Source: CAVUBL01 sp963739795 (GTDB taxonomy: Bacteria > Acidobacteriota > Thermoanaerobaculia > Multivoradales > DATKCC01). From it: a stretch of DNA of 64,000 bases. This document shows, one piece after another, positions 9,337-16,888 of the stretch. How positions within the stretch are numbered: the first letter of the stretch is position 1; each line of letters opens with the position of its first letter. Made by a program: the position numbers and the translations under genes. The notes under the pieces were generated by a model that saw only the letters and a program-made list of their open reading frames with translations, was not told where the DNA came from and did not search any database. Location of the stretch: the NCBI GenBank assembly GCA_963739795.1, contig CAVUBL010000011.1:496001-560000 (forward strand), given 5' to 3'.

Positions 9337-9338
9337 AG

Positions 9339-9477
9339 TACTGCTGGCTCGAGCCGTAGACCGGCCGCTATACGAGGCCGGATCCCCGGATCCGTTGCCG
9401 ACCTTCGAGTACTCCCCACCACACCTCTTCGCGAATGACAATCCGGCTTGCTTCCTGGATCGACTCCAGACCTCCTG
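9339..9477 (+). pseudogene. Decayed RHS core/tip remnant
   Basis: Read in frame from 9339 the bases give a WLEP-stop-TGRYTRPDP block, which is the RHS end motif WLEPQTGRYSRPDP of cassette 2 with the Gln codon changed to TAG. After a frame change, EYSPPHLFANDNPACFLDR resembles the usual RHS LYAYALNNPxxxxD segment. This is a fourth RHS tip reduced to about 140 bases, ending where the transposase element begins. Confidence 0.6.
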
Positions 9478-9479
9478 AC

Positions 9480-11873
9480 CTACCCCTGTTCCGAAATGTC
9501 CGGTTGAGGGCTGTCTGAGGGGTTTCGAGCGCCGGGGAAGGCGAGGCTCTTGGGCGGCTCGGCTTTGAGGGAGAAGCGCAGCCGGAGCCGGGTGCCTGGG
9601 AAGCGTGTGTCGGTGGCGTTGAGTTGTTCGCAGACGGCGGCGAGGGCGTGGGTCTTGTGGGGAGAGCTCAAGGGGTCGAGGGCGACGAGCAGCTCGGTGC
9701 CTGTGACGTCGATGTCGCCGCCGGTGGCAAGAGCGTTCTGGATGAGAGTGCGCCCCTCCTGCTCGGTGCGGCGGTAGTGGGGGGCGAGGAGCCGGAGCAG
9801 ATCGCCCTCGGCCTGGTAGGCGACCATCTTGAGCAGGTCGGTGAGGTGCTTGCGCTCGACGGAGAGCTTGAGGACGTCGGCCTCGACGACCTCCTGGACC
9901 GGGACGCGAACGGGCAGCGCCGCGCGCTGGGTCTCGAGCTCGGCGAGGCGGCGCATCGCCTGGCGCAGGCGGGTAGAGAGGGCGGCGTTGGCGATCTTGA
10001 AGCCGCGCATGGTGGGTCGCTGGTGCTCGCGGTTGTCGAGCGCGGCGAGGCCGTAGTGGGCCTGGAGCTGCTCGAGGTGGGCGCGAGCCTGGCGCACCTC
10101 GGCGTCGAGCTTCTTGCGCTCGGGATTCGGGACGTCGCGGGCGGCGTCGGCCGGCTCGGTGGCGTAGTCGACCAGGGCGTCGAGGGCAAACTCCTCCCGG
10201 AGGTACTTGAAGAAGTTCTCCTGTCCCCAGCGTTCGAACATGCGGTAGGCCACCTCGAGAGCCGAGAGGTCTCGGCGCGAGGTGAGGATGGCCGTCTGGT
10301 GGCCGCTCTCGCTGAGGCGGGTGACTTGGCGCAGGGGGAGCCGCTTGCGCTTGCGCCTCGGGCCGTACTCGAGGCGGATGCCCTGGTCGGCGAGCCAGAA
10401 GTCGAGAGGGCGCCCGTCGATCAGGGCCTGGTGGCGCCGGAAGCGGCCGAGCGATACCGGGCGGTAGGGGGCCTTGCGATAGGTGAGCAGGTCGAAGCCG
10501 TCGGCGAGGAGCCGGGCGAACAGCTTCGGGCTCCAGCCGCCGCGGTCGAAGACGACGGTGACCCGGCGCTCGCCGACGAGCTCGCGCACCTCGGCCAGGA
10601 CGCCGGGCAGGATCTTGACGAGCCCCCGGTTGGCTTCGGTGGGGACGACGAAGAGCGGCTCGCTCTCGGCATCGTGGACCCAGTAGTCGGTGCTGGCCGG
10701 CATCGAGATCCGCATCCGGGCCACGTGGGTCTTCGGGATCTCGCGGCCTCCGTGGTAGGCGCGCACATGGCCGTCGACGTAGAGGAAGCCCACGGCGTGC
10801 CCCCGGGCGGCGACCCGGAGCCGGGCCAGGGCGCGGCCGAGCTCGGCCGCACGGCCTTGGGCGGCGAGCCGGGCGAGCTTGCGGCGCAGGGTCTTGACCT
10901 CCGGGGCGCGGTCGAGCCCGAGCACCTGGCCGAGCTGGCGCGGTGAGCGCTCCTTGAGCCCTTCGGGCCGCTTGACCCGTAACAGCGCCATCAGCAGCAG
11001 GGTCACCAGGGTGGTCCGCAGCCCGTAAAACGCCGGCCCCAGGCCGCCGTAGACCTCGCGGGCCACCGAGAACACGCCGCTATCCATCAGCGAGGGCATC
11101 GCCAGGAGGACCCCGAGCCCGGGCACCTGGGCGCTCGCACCGAACAGCGGCGCCGCATCCTCGAGCAGCCCCAGCCGGGCCAGCAGACGGTCGCCCGAGC
11201 GATCGGCCGGGTCGCGGTCGAGAGAGAACGGGAGCGGCTCCGGGTCACCCTGTGAAGCGGACAGTTTTGGGTCCGCAGGCGCAGTGTCCGCCTCGGCGAC
11301 CAACGCCCCCGTCTGCGGGGCTGCGGCGCCGCCCAGATCGGCAGAAGCGGACAGTTTTAGGTCCGCATCTTCGAAGGGCATGACCTGCTGCTCGACCGAG
11401 CGCTCCTGCCAACCGAGGCGCCGGGCCAGCTTGCGCACGGCCTTCTCGTCGATGCCCAGCCGCCGGGCGATCTCGCGATTCGACACCCCCTCGGCCTTCC
11501 ACCGATTCACGGCGTCCGTGCGGCTCGGCGGGACCCGAGCTCGGCCCCGGGGGAAGCCTCGCGGTCGCCCCAGGGCCGCCAGACCTCCCTCCTCGAACCG
11601 GCGCTGCTGCCGCCGCACCGTGCGCACGTCGCAGCCGAAGGCCCGCGCCACCTCGCTTTGCCGCGCCCAGCAGAGATCGACCAGGCTCACCATTGCGGAG
11701 GCCTCGCCCACCCGGTCGCCGGCCGCGAAGTGCACCAGTGGCAGGCCGTTGACGCTCACCACCCGGTAGCCGTCGCGCTCCTGGAGCCGGCAGCGCAAAT
11801 TGATGACGATCACCCCCGCGGGTGGCCCGGCGGGGTCGGGGAACAGGAGGCAGTCGTCGGTCGTCGGCGCCAT
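9480..11873 (-). CDS. Large DDE-type transposase with N-terminal helix-turn-helix
   Basis: About 797 aa from the ATG at 11873; the frame continues 17 codons further to an ATG at 11924, but those codons lie inside a terminal-repeat motif. Two helix-turn-helix segments are visible (RQSEVARAFGCDVRTVRR and NREIARRLGIDEKAVRKL). A central catalytic region has YVDGHVRAYHG, VVFDRGGW and FERWGQENFFKYLREE, a plausible D-D-E set of the IS4/IS1634 kind; exact family not assigned. The C-terminal third is helical. The stop codon lies within the left inverted repeat. It probably moves the 9466-11985 element. Confidence 0.7.
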   Translation of the reverse strand: MAPTTDDCLLFPDPAGPPAGVIVINLRCRLQERDGYRVVSVNGLPLVHFAAGDRVGEASAMVSLVDLCWARQSEVARAFGCDVRTVRRQQRRFEEGGLAALGRPRGFPRGRARVPPSRTDAVNRWKAEGVSNREIARRLGIDEKAVRKLARRLGWQERSVEQQVMPFEDADLKLSASADLGGAAAPQTGALVAEADTAPADPKLSASQGDPEPLPFSLDRDPADRSGDRLLARLGLLEDAAPLFGASAQVPGLGVLLAMPSLMDSGVFSVAREVYGGLGPAFYGLRTTLVTLLLMALLRVKRPEGLKERSPRQLGQVLGLDRAPEVKTLRRKLARLAAQGRAAELGRALARLRVAARGHAVGFLYVDGHVRAYHGGREIPKTHVARMRISMPASTDYWVHDAESEPLFVVPTEANRGLVKILPGVLAEVRELVGERRVTVVFDRGGWSPKLFARLLADGFDLLTYRKAPYRPVSLGRFRRHQALIDGRPLDFWLADQGIRLEYGPRRKRKRLPLRQVTRLSESGHQTAILTSRRDLSALEVAYRMFERWGQENFFKYLREEFALDALVDYATEPADAARDVPNPERKKLDAEVRQARAHLEQLQAHYGLAALDNREHQRPTMRGFKIANAALSTRLRQAMRRLAELETQRAALPVRVPVQEVVEADVLKLSVERKHLTDLLKMVAYQAEGDLLRLLAPHYRRTEQEGRTLIQNALATGGDIDVTGTELLVALDPLSSPHKTHALAAVCEQLNATDTRFPGTRLRLRFSLKAEPPKSLAFPGARNPSDSPQPDISEQG

Positions 11874-11923
11874 ACCCGATCCTGCCTCGGCGCCGGGAAA
11901 AACCGGACACTTTTGGGTCCGCA
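11255..11923 (+). repeat. Three direct copies of a 23-bp motif at the transposase 5' end
   Basis: Near-identical 23-mers of the form AAGCGGACAGTTTTGG plus GTCCGCA lie at 11255-11277, 11345-11367 and 11901-11923. The first two are inside the transposase coding region, where they encode the repeated ADPKLSA / ADLKLSA peptides. The third overlaps the 5' end of the gene and matches the inner terminal repeat, so they may be transposase binding sites. Confidence 0.6.
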
Positions 11924-12108
11924 CCCCTCACCAGGACCGGCCCTGTGGCTTCAGAGAGTTACGAAGGGTAGGTCAGGAGGTCTGGACTCTGCCCGGTGCC
12001 GAGGTGTATGTAAGGTACCTTCAAGAGCCTGGTCACCACAGCATTCCCGAACGGCTGATGGCAGGACACCACGGGGATTGGAGCTTCGCGACGCGCCCGC
12101 CCGCGAGC

Positions 12109-12849
12109 TCACTTGGACCGCTGCGCTTCGACCATGGCACGGAGATCGTCCAGCTCCTGCTGAAGCCGATCGATCTTCTCGTCTCTCTCGTGGAGTTCCT
12201 GGCGCAATCCCTGGATTGCGAGGAGGGCGACCCCAGCGACGTCTCGGGGTGCGAGGGATTTGTCGTTGCTTCCGAGACCGAAGAGGGAGTGGAAATCCTC
12301 TGCCATCGGGCCGATGTGACGGGCTGTTTGGTGCTTGTAACTCCATTCCATGACGTTCATCGCCATGACCTTGTTCAACGTCTCCTGCGCGGAAAGCGAC
12401 TCGAAATCCTGCTTGTAGTCGCGGCTCGAGCCCTCCGTGAGGGTGCCTTGGATGTCGATGTCGCCGTTGGGCTTCAGGATGATCTTCGCGGGGGCGGGCC
12501 CGACCCTTAGCGTTCCGTCCTGTTGAATCTTGAGGTCCTCCCCACTCGTCGCGGTGTTGTCGAAGATGAAGCCGCCTGAGCCATCGATCCTGAAGTCCCA
12601 AGTCGCCAAACTGTTCTGGTACCGCGACCCCACCCGCTCCGGGCCGGAGGTGTTCTGGATGAACAGAAGCGTGTTGCCGGGCGTGGTGCTCCGCAGATGG
12701 AGGAGCTCCGTGGGATCGGAGACGCCGATTCCCACCTTGTGTGATTTGACGAACAACACACCTGATTGCGCGGACGCCATGCCCGGCAACGTAATGACCA
12801 GCAATACCGCGAGACAGCCAAGCGTTCCAACTCGGTTCCCGATCCTCAT
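12109..12849 (-). CDS. Secreted S74-type chaperone domain protein
   Basis: 246 aa with a signal peptide (about residues 1-27, cleaved after ASAQ). Residues 30-155 are a beta-rich fibre-like stretch (VGIGVSDPTELLHLRS, TLRVGPAPAKIILKPNGDI). Residues 158-215 are an S74-like domain: SSRDYKQDF, MEWSYK and RHIGPMAEDFHSLFG. A C-terminal coiled coil follows. It is a paralogue of the partial gene at 1-548. A strong ribosome binding site (GGAAAGGAAG) precedes the ATG. Family knowledge points to a trimeric surface fibre or adhesin; the partner is unknown. Confidence 0.75.
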   Translation of the reverse strand: MRIGNRVGTLGCLAVLLVITLPGMASAQSGVLFVKSHKVGIGVSDPTELLHLRSTTPGNTLLFIQNTSGPERVGSRYQNSLATWDFRIDGSGGFIFDNTATSGEDLKIQQDGTLRVGPAPAKIILKPNGDIDIQGTLTEGSSRDYKQDFESLSAQETLNKVMAMNVMEWSYKHQTARHIGPMAEDFHSLFGLGSNDKSLAPRDVAGVALLAIQGLRQELHERDEKIDRLQQELDDLRAMVEAQRSK

Positions 12850-12894
12850 GATCTGCTTCCTTTCCGGGCCCAGCGTCTACCTGGTCCTCCCTCT

Positions 12895-12948
12895 CTTGTC
12901 CACGCTCCGGAGAGACTGTGCCGGTCACCATGCGTGGACAAGACTATA
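12895..12948 (-). promoter_or_regulatory. Inverted repeat with candidate -10, upstream of the S74 gene
   Basis: CTTGTCCACGC (12895-12905) is perfectly complementary to GCGTGGACAAG (12932-12942). Next to it a minus-strand TATAGT sits at 12948-12943, with only a poor -35 match upstream. An operator over the start region of the S74 gene is plausible. The gap up to 13107 has no gene. Confidence 0.35.
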
Positions 12949-13106
12949 CTGTCGGGGGTTCTAACAAGCCACTTGAGTGACCATAGCATACGCGCGAAGC
13001 CCTGCCGAACAGAATCCGCCACCGCAACCTGCATCGTTTTCCCGCTGACCGAGAGACATCCCGCGCCGATCAAGGACTTCAACAACTCGCCGGAGGTCGA
13101 ACCGCC

Positions 13107-13451
13107 ATGCAGATCTACTATCTCGAGATCGTGACCCAAGACGTGGACGCGGTGTGCGCCGCGTTCGCCGCTGCGACTGGAGCGCAGTTCGGCGAGCCGG
13201 ACGCCGGCCTCGGCAACGCGCGGACGGCCGCCCTGTCAGGTGGCGGCTTGGTGGGGGTCCGAGCGCCCCTGCACGAGACCGAGGAGCCCGTGGTCCGGCC
13301 CTACTGGCTGGTCGACGACATCGAGGCGGCCACCGCCGCGGCGGTGGAGGCCGGCGGCGAGATCGCGCATCCGCCCTTGGAGATCCCCGGCCACGGCACG
13401 TTCGCCATCTACATCCAGGGCGGCGTCCACCACGGCCTCTGGCAGCGGTAG
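13107..13451 (+). CDS. VOC-family (glyoxalase-like) protein
   Basis: 114 aa, a single vicinal-oxygen-chelate domain of about usual length: MQIYYLEIVTQDVDAVCAAF opening strand and helix, a central VRPYWLVDDIEAAT repeat half and the FAIYIQGGVHHGLWQ end. Family members bind a metal and act on small molecules or resistance substrates. The specific substrate cannot be told, and the usual metal ligands are not all evident. It stands alone ahead of the decarboxylase gene. Confidence 0.75.
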   Translation: MQIYYLEIVTQDVDAVCAAFAAATGAQFGEPDAGLGNARTAALSGGGLVGVRAPLHETEEPVVRPYWLVDDIEAATAAAVEAGGEIAHPPLEIPGHGTFAIYIQGGVHHGLWQR

Positions 13452-13577
13452 ACCGACGTCCTTCCGATGTGACGGGAGTCTCCCGGCCGGGCCGCTCTCC
13501 GGGTGGCGGTCGCCACGGAATCGCGAGCGGGAGTACTGGAGTAGGTAGATACTCATACGTGCAAAGGAGACCGAACC

Positions 13578-14948
13578 ATGGCGACGTCCGATGGATTGCA
13601 GCGCACGAGGGGGCGCGCGGGGGGCTGGCTGCCCCAGGACCCCACCCACGTCGACCGATGGATTCGCAGGCTCGAGAAGCACCTCGCCGACCATCCTCGG
13701 GATCTGGTGCCGCCGATCGCCGAATTCCGGGAGATGGTGGACTCCGACCGCGTGCTCCATGTCCAGGTCGAGGCCATGTTCAGGGAGGCCCTCGAGCACG
13801 AGAAGGAGACGCCGCTGGGCCAGATCGAGGTCCGGAGCTTCGAGCAGTTCCTGCGGCTGCTCAACGGGATCATGACGACCGCCCCGGAGGCCTACCAGGA
13901 CGTCTCCGAGCACGAGCCGTCGGGCTTGATCGGCTTTCCGATCAACGCTTTGCTCGACTGGCCCATGGCCACGGAGTCGGGCTATGACGTGTTCTCGAAC
14001 GCCCTGATCAACCAGCAGCTCAAGAAGATCCTGGCCTACTGGTCCGAGTTTCTGGAAAGCAAGGACTCCCGCTACGTGCTCACCGAGCGCGCGAGCCGAC
14101 TCGACCCCGAGACCCTGGTCGTCCCGTGGCTGGGCAAGGTGGCCAAGGCGGAGATGGTGAAGGTGGCGAGGTCGGCGCTCGGGGAGGGCCCCAACCCGAC
14201 GCCCGCCACCTGGGAAGAGATCTTCGAGTGCGACCCGGAGGAGGAGGACTACGGCTTCGGCTCCTGGGACGATTTCTTCACCCGGATCTTCCGCCCCGGC
14301 GTGCGCCCCGTCTCCGGCGTGGGGGACGATAGTGTGATCGTCAACGCCTGCGAGTCGGCACCGTTGCAGGTGAAGCGGGGCGTGGCCCTCGATGAGCGGT
14401 TCTGGCTCAAGGGCCAGCCCTACTCGCTGGAGAACATGCTCGCATTCGACGAGCACGCGCCCCTCTTCGCGGGCGGGACGGTCTACCAGGCGTTCTTGAG
14501 CGCCCTGAGCTACCACCGCTGGAACAGCCCGGTGAGCGGGACCATCCGGAAGGCCTACGTGGTGGGCGGCTCCTACTACCTGGAAAACCTGTACCAGGGG
14601 TTCAAGAACCCCGAGGGGGCCGACTCCAGCGCGCCCAACGACTCGCAACCTTTCCTGACGTCGGTGGCCACGCGGGCGCTGATCTTCATCGAGGCCGACA
14701 ACCCGAAGATCGGCTTGATGTGCGTGGTGCCGGTGGGCATGGCCGAGGTCTCGAGCTGCCAGATCACGGTCAAGGAAGGGCAGCGGGTGGAGAAGGGCGA
14801 GCAGCTCGGCATGTTCCACTTCGGAGGCTCGACCCACTGCCTCGTCTTCCGGCCGGGGGTGCGCCTGGAGTTCCACCACTACGGCCAGAAGCCGAGCCTC
14901 GACGCCACCAACCTGCGCGTCGCCACGGCTCTCGCCGCGGTGCTGTAG
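13578..14948 (+). CDS. PsiD-type pyruvoyl-dependent decarboxylase (PS decarboxylase superfamily)
   Basis: 456 aa; AAAGGAGA precedes the ATG. Residues 1-180 match the N-terminal domain typical of PsiD-like proteins (WLPQDPTHVDRWI, LNGIMTTAPEAY, GFPINALLDWPM, NQQLKKILAYW). Residues 220-456 form the phosphatidylserine-decarboxylase core, with FLSALSYHRWNSPVSG and the FGGSTHCLVF site. S418 in GGST is the expected self-cleavage serine that becomes the pyruvoyl group. Family knowledge: PsiD homologues decarboxylate aromatic amino acids such as tryptophan rather than phosphatidylserine. A soluble amino-acid decarboxylase is therefore likelier than a phospholipid enzyme. No partner pathway genes are adjacent. 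Confidence 0.8.
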   Translation: MATSDGLQRTRGRAGGWLPQDPTHVDRWIRRLEKHLADHPRDLVPPIAEFREMVDSDRVLHVQVEAMFREALEHEKETPLGQIEVRSFEQFLRLLNGIMTTAPEAYQDVSEHEPSGLIGFPINALLDWPMATESGYDVFSNALINQQLKKILAYWSEFLESKDSRYVLTERASRLDPETLVVPWLGKVAKAEMVKVARSALGEGPNPTPATWEEIFECDPEEEDYGFGSWDDFFTRIFRPGVRPVSGVGDDSVIVNACESAPLQVKRGVALDERFWLKGQPYSLENMLAFDEHAPLFAGGTVYQAFLSALSYHRWNSPVSGTIRKAYVVGGSYYLENLYQGFKNPEGADSSAPNDSQPFLTSVATRALIFIEADNPKIGLMCVVPVGMAEVSSCQITVKEGQRVEKGEQLGMFHFGGSTHCLVFRPGVRLEFHHYGQKPSLDATNLRVATALAAVL

Positions 14949-14996
14949 GTCCGGCGGCGTTCTGTCGCCCGGCGCCGCCGTGCTCGTCGACCGCTA

Positions 14997-15048
14997 GGAG
15001 TCTGCGCGGCAGAAACGCGCGGCTACGTGTTTCTGCCGCGCAGACTCC
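14997..15048 (+). terminator. 20-bp perfect hairpin after the decarboxylase
   Basis: GGAGTCTGCGCGGCAGAAAC (14997-15016) pairs perfectly with 15029-15048 across a 12-base loop. A smaller GC hairpin (CGGCGGCG 14952-14959 with CGCCGCCG 14973-14980) sits just before it. There is no T-run, so this may be a factor-dependent terminator or a palindromic repeat. Confidence 0.45.
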
Positions 15049-15120
15049 GAGGAGCTGGAGTCGGGGACGACCGCGCTCCAGGACGGCCGGGTCGTCACGC
15101 GGTGAGCTACTCTGGATGTC

Positions 15121-15477
15121 GTGAGCGCCATGAGAAGCCCCCAGGCGTCCCTTCGCGCGGTGAAGGTCCTCCACACGATCGCGTGGGCCTTCTTCGCGGG
15201 CTGCATCCTCGCCATCCCCGTCTACGCCTGGCGCGGCGAGCTCGGCACCGCGGTCGTCTTGATCGCCGTCGTCTTCGTCGAGGTCTTCATCATCCTGGCC
15301 AACCACTGGCGCTGTCCCCTGACCGAAGTCGCCGCCCGCTACACCGACGACCGCAAGGACAACTTCGACATCTACCTCCCCCTCTGGCTGGCCCGCTACA
15401 ACAAGCAGATCTTCGGCACCCTGTTCGTCGCGAGCCTGCTCTACACGCTCGCCAAGTGGCGAGGGTGGCTGCCGTGA
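15121..15477 (+). CDS. Small membrane protein, three helices
   Basis: 118 aa from GTG; an ATG four codons later (15130) is an alternative start. Hydrophobic helices at about 16-38, 40-60 and 97-112 surround a conserved-looking ILANHWRCPLTEVAARYTDD segment and an amphipathic FDIYLPLWLARYNKQIFG stretch. The pattern recalls DUF2784-like inner-membrane proteins, though the match is by eye. Function unknown; no partner is evident from the neighbours. Confidence 0.6.
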   Translation: MSAMRSPQASLRAVKVLHTIAWAFFAGCILAIPVYAWRGELGTAVVLIAVVFVEVFIILANHWRCPLTEVAARYTDDRKDNFDIYLPLWLARYNKQIFGTLFVASLLYTLAKWRGWLP

Positions 15478-15494
15478 GCCCCGGCGGTCGTTTC

Positions 15495-15523
15495 TTGACG
15501 CACGATAAATGCAGTCATAGAAT
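15495..15523 (+). promoter_or_regulatory. Promoter of the first PIN toxin-antitoxin pair
   Basis: TTGACG (15495-15500) and TAGAAT (15518-15523) are separated by 17 bases, a near-consensus sigma70 promoter, 26 bases before the antitoxin start. ATGCA and TGCAT half-sites at 15509-15513 and 15536-15540 overlap it and could be where the antitoxin represses its own operon. Confidence 0.6.
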
Positions 15524-15548
15524 GCTTCTGGTGAATGCATAGAGACCG

Positions 15549-15794
15549 ATGAGAACCCTGACGATTCGCAACGTCCCTCCTCAAGTCGCCGAGGCTCTCG
15601 ACCGAGAGAAGCGGCAGCGGGGGGAATCGCTCAACCAGACGGTGCTCGACCTCCTGAGCGAAGGGCTCGGCGTGGGCACGACCCGATCGAACGGCCTGGC
15701 TCGGCTGGCCGGGCGCTGGAGTGAAGCGGAGCTCCAGGAGTTCGAGAGAGCCGTCGCCCCGTTCGAGGAGATCGACGACGAGCTCTGGCGATGA
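15549..15794 (+). CDS. Ribbon-helix-helix antitoxin (FitA/VapB-like)
   Basis: 81 aa. The N-terminal MRTLTIRNVPPQVAEALDRE is a ribbon-helix-helix DNA-binding start of the FitA/Arc type, with GESLNQTVLDLLSEG as the second helix. The acidic C-terminus (FEEIDDELWR) is a typical toxin-binding tail. Its stop overlaps the PIN toxin start by four bases (ATGA), so the two are translationally coupled. Expected role: neutralise the toxin and repress the shared promoter. Confidence 0.8.
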   Translation: MRTLTIRNVPPQVAEALDREKRQRGESLNQTVLDLLSEGLGVGTTRSNGLARLAGRWSEAELQEFERAVAPFEEIDDELWR

Positions 15795-16198
15795 GCCGGT
15801 ATTGCCTGGACACTTCGGCCTACAGCCACTTCCAGCGTGGGGACCGCCAGGTCGTGGAGCTCGTCGACCAGGCGGAGTGGATCGGCGTACCCGCGGTGAC
15901 GCTGGGGGAGCTGCGGGCCGGCTTCCGGCTTGGTGCGCGACCGGAGCGGAACGAAACCCTGCTCCAGGAGTTTCTCGCCCACCCCGTCGTGGAGGTTCTC
16001 CCCATCGACGAGGAGGTGAGCCGACACTACGCTGCGATGGTGACCGATCTCCGGCGAGCGGGTACTCCCCTTCCGACCAACGACATCTGGATCGCGGCGA
16101 CGGCCGCCCGGGGAGGCGCCCTCGTCCTGACCCACGACGGGCACTTCGAGAAGATCGCGCGGGTGGGCGCGCTCGTCTTACCAGCAGACCGAGCTTGA
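15791..16198 (+). CDS. PIN-domain ribonuclease toxin (VapC-like)
   Basis: 135 aa, normal for VapC. Acidic catalytic positions are visible: D7 in YCLDTSAY, E in TLGELRAGF, D in TNDIWIAATA, and a final D in THDGHFEKI. Family knowledge: Mg-dependent endoribonuclease cutting tRNA or rRNA when free of antitoxin. It is coupled to the ribbon-helix-helix gene just upstream. Confidence 0.85.
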   Translation: MSRYCLDTSAYSHFQRGDRQVVELVDQAEWIGVPAVTLGELRAGFRLGARPERNETLLQEFLAHPVVEVLPIDEEVSRHYAAMVTDLRRAGTPLPTNDIWIAATAARGGALVLTHDGHFEKIARVGALVLPADRA

Positions 16199-16208
16199 CG
16201 GTTTGACC

Positions 16209-16379
16209 ATGACCGGAGAGAGGCAATCGCTCGACCTCGGTCACGTCCTCACCTACTTCGTCGCCCACGAGGCGCATCACCGGGGCCAGATCGTCATGGA
16301 GGCTCGCCAGACCGGCCACCGGCTGCCGCGGCCGGTGACCGACGGCTTTTGGCAGTGGAAGATGCGGGCCGAAGGCTGA
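16209..16379 (+). pseudogene. DinB-family C-terminal remnant
   Basis: A 56-codon frame with VLTYFVAHEAHHRGQIVMEAR, the last helix and metal-binding His cluster (H-x2-HHRGQ) of DinB/YfiT-like four-helix proteins. Normal members have 150-170 residues, so the first two thirds are missing. It follows the PIN toxin by 10 bases; arrival of the toxin module may have removed the 5' part. Confidence 0.6.
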
Positions 16380-16384
16380 GGGCG

Positions 16385-16813
16385 ATGAAGGAGGTGTCCG
16401 CGTCGGAGCAGAGCGCCTACGAGGAGCTCCAGGCCTACACCCTCGGGCTCGGGGACCCCGGATTCCTGCACCAGATCCTCGTCGACACCTGGGCCCTGCG
16501 GCACGCCGACGAGGGGACCGGGCCGATGGCGGTGGCCTTCGCCCTGGCGAGCCTGTACCTGCACTTCGAGCGCGGCTTCACCGGCCGCGAGGCGCAGCGG
16601 GTCCACATGCTCCTCGCCCAGCGCAAGCGGGAGTGGCCCCGGTTCCCGCTCCCCGAGAAGCGGAGCCCGATCACGGCGAGCGAGGTGCTGGCCGCGCCCG
16701 CAGGCGAGGAGCGCAACCGGGCCATCGAAGCCTGGGCCGAGGAGCTCTGGGCCGCCTACCGGGGAAGCCACCAGGCGATCGCCGACCTCCTCGAGCGTTT
16801 CGGGATCGGGTGA
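16385..16813 (+). CDS. DUF5946-like protein
   Basis: 142 aa from the ATG at 16385, five bases after the DinB remnant. The pattern YEELQAYTLGLGDPGFLHQI, VDTWALRHADEG, FALASLYLHFERGFTGREAQ and WPRFPLP fits the DUF5946 family as I recall it. Mostly helical and soluble. Biochemical role unknown. Confidence 0.6.
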   Translation: MKEVSASEQSAYEELQAYTLGLGDPGFLHQILVDTWALRHADEGTGPMAVAFALASLYLHFERGFTGREAQRVHMLLAQRKREWPRFPLPEKRSPITASEVLAAPAGEERNRAIEAWAEELWAAYRGSHQAIADLLERFGIG

Positions 16814-16839
16814 GAGATCCGCCAAGGGCCAGGCGACGA

Positions 16840-16868
16840 ATACACCAAGTCGTCTCGATCAGGTGTAT
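16840..16868 (+). promoter_or_regulatory. Operator-like palindrome before the second PIN module
   Basis: ATACACC (16840-16846) and GGTGTAT (16862-16868) form a perfect 7-bp inverted repeat with a 15-base spacer, ending 20 bases before the antitoxin start. Placement suits autorepression by the VapB-like protein. Confidence 0.55.
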
Positions 16869-16888
16869 CATGACCCTCGGGAGGTCCC

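Larger units (their letters stand above)
9466..11985 (-). mobile_element. Transposase element bounded by 20-bp inverted repeats
   Basis: A perfect 20-bp inverted repeat (CCAGACCTCCTGACCTACCC at 9466-9485 and its reverse complement at 11966-11985) bounds a 2.5-kb segment with one transposase gene. A second, inner pair is present: AACCGGACACTTTTGGG at 11901-11917 against AACCGGACATTTCGG on the minus strand at 9491-9505. A possible 3-bp ACT duplication flanks the outer repeat. The element sits at the end of RHS debris. Which repeat pair marks the true ends cannot be decided here. Confidence 0.55.

Noticed and set aside
9624..10946. 440-codon plus-strand frame inside the transposase
   Set aside because: It is antisense to conserved transposase motifs and has only Glu/Leu/Gly bias.
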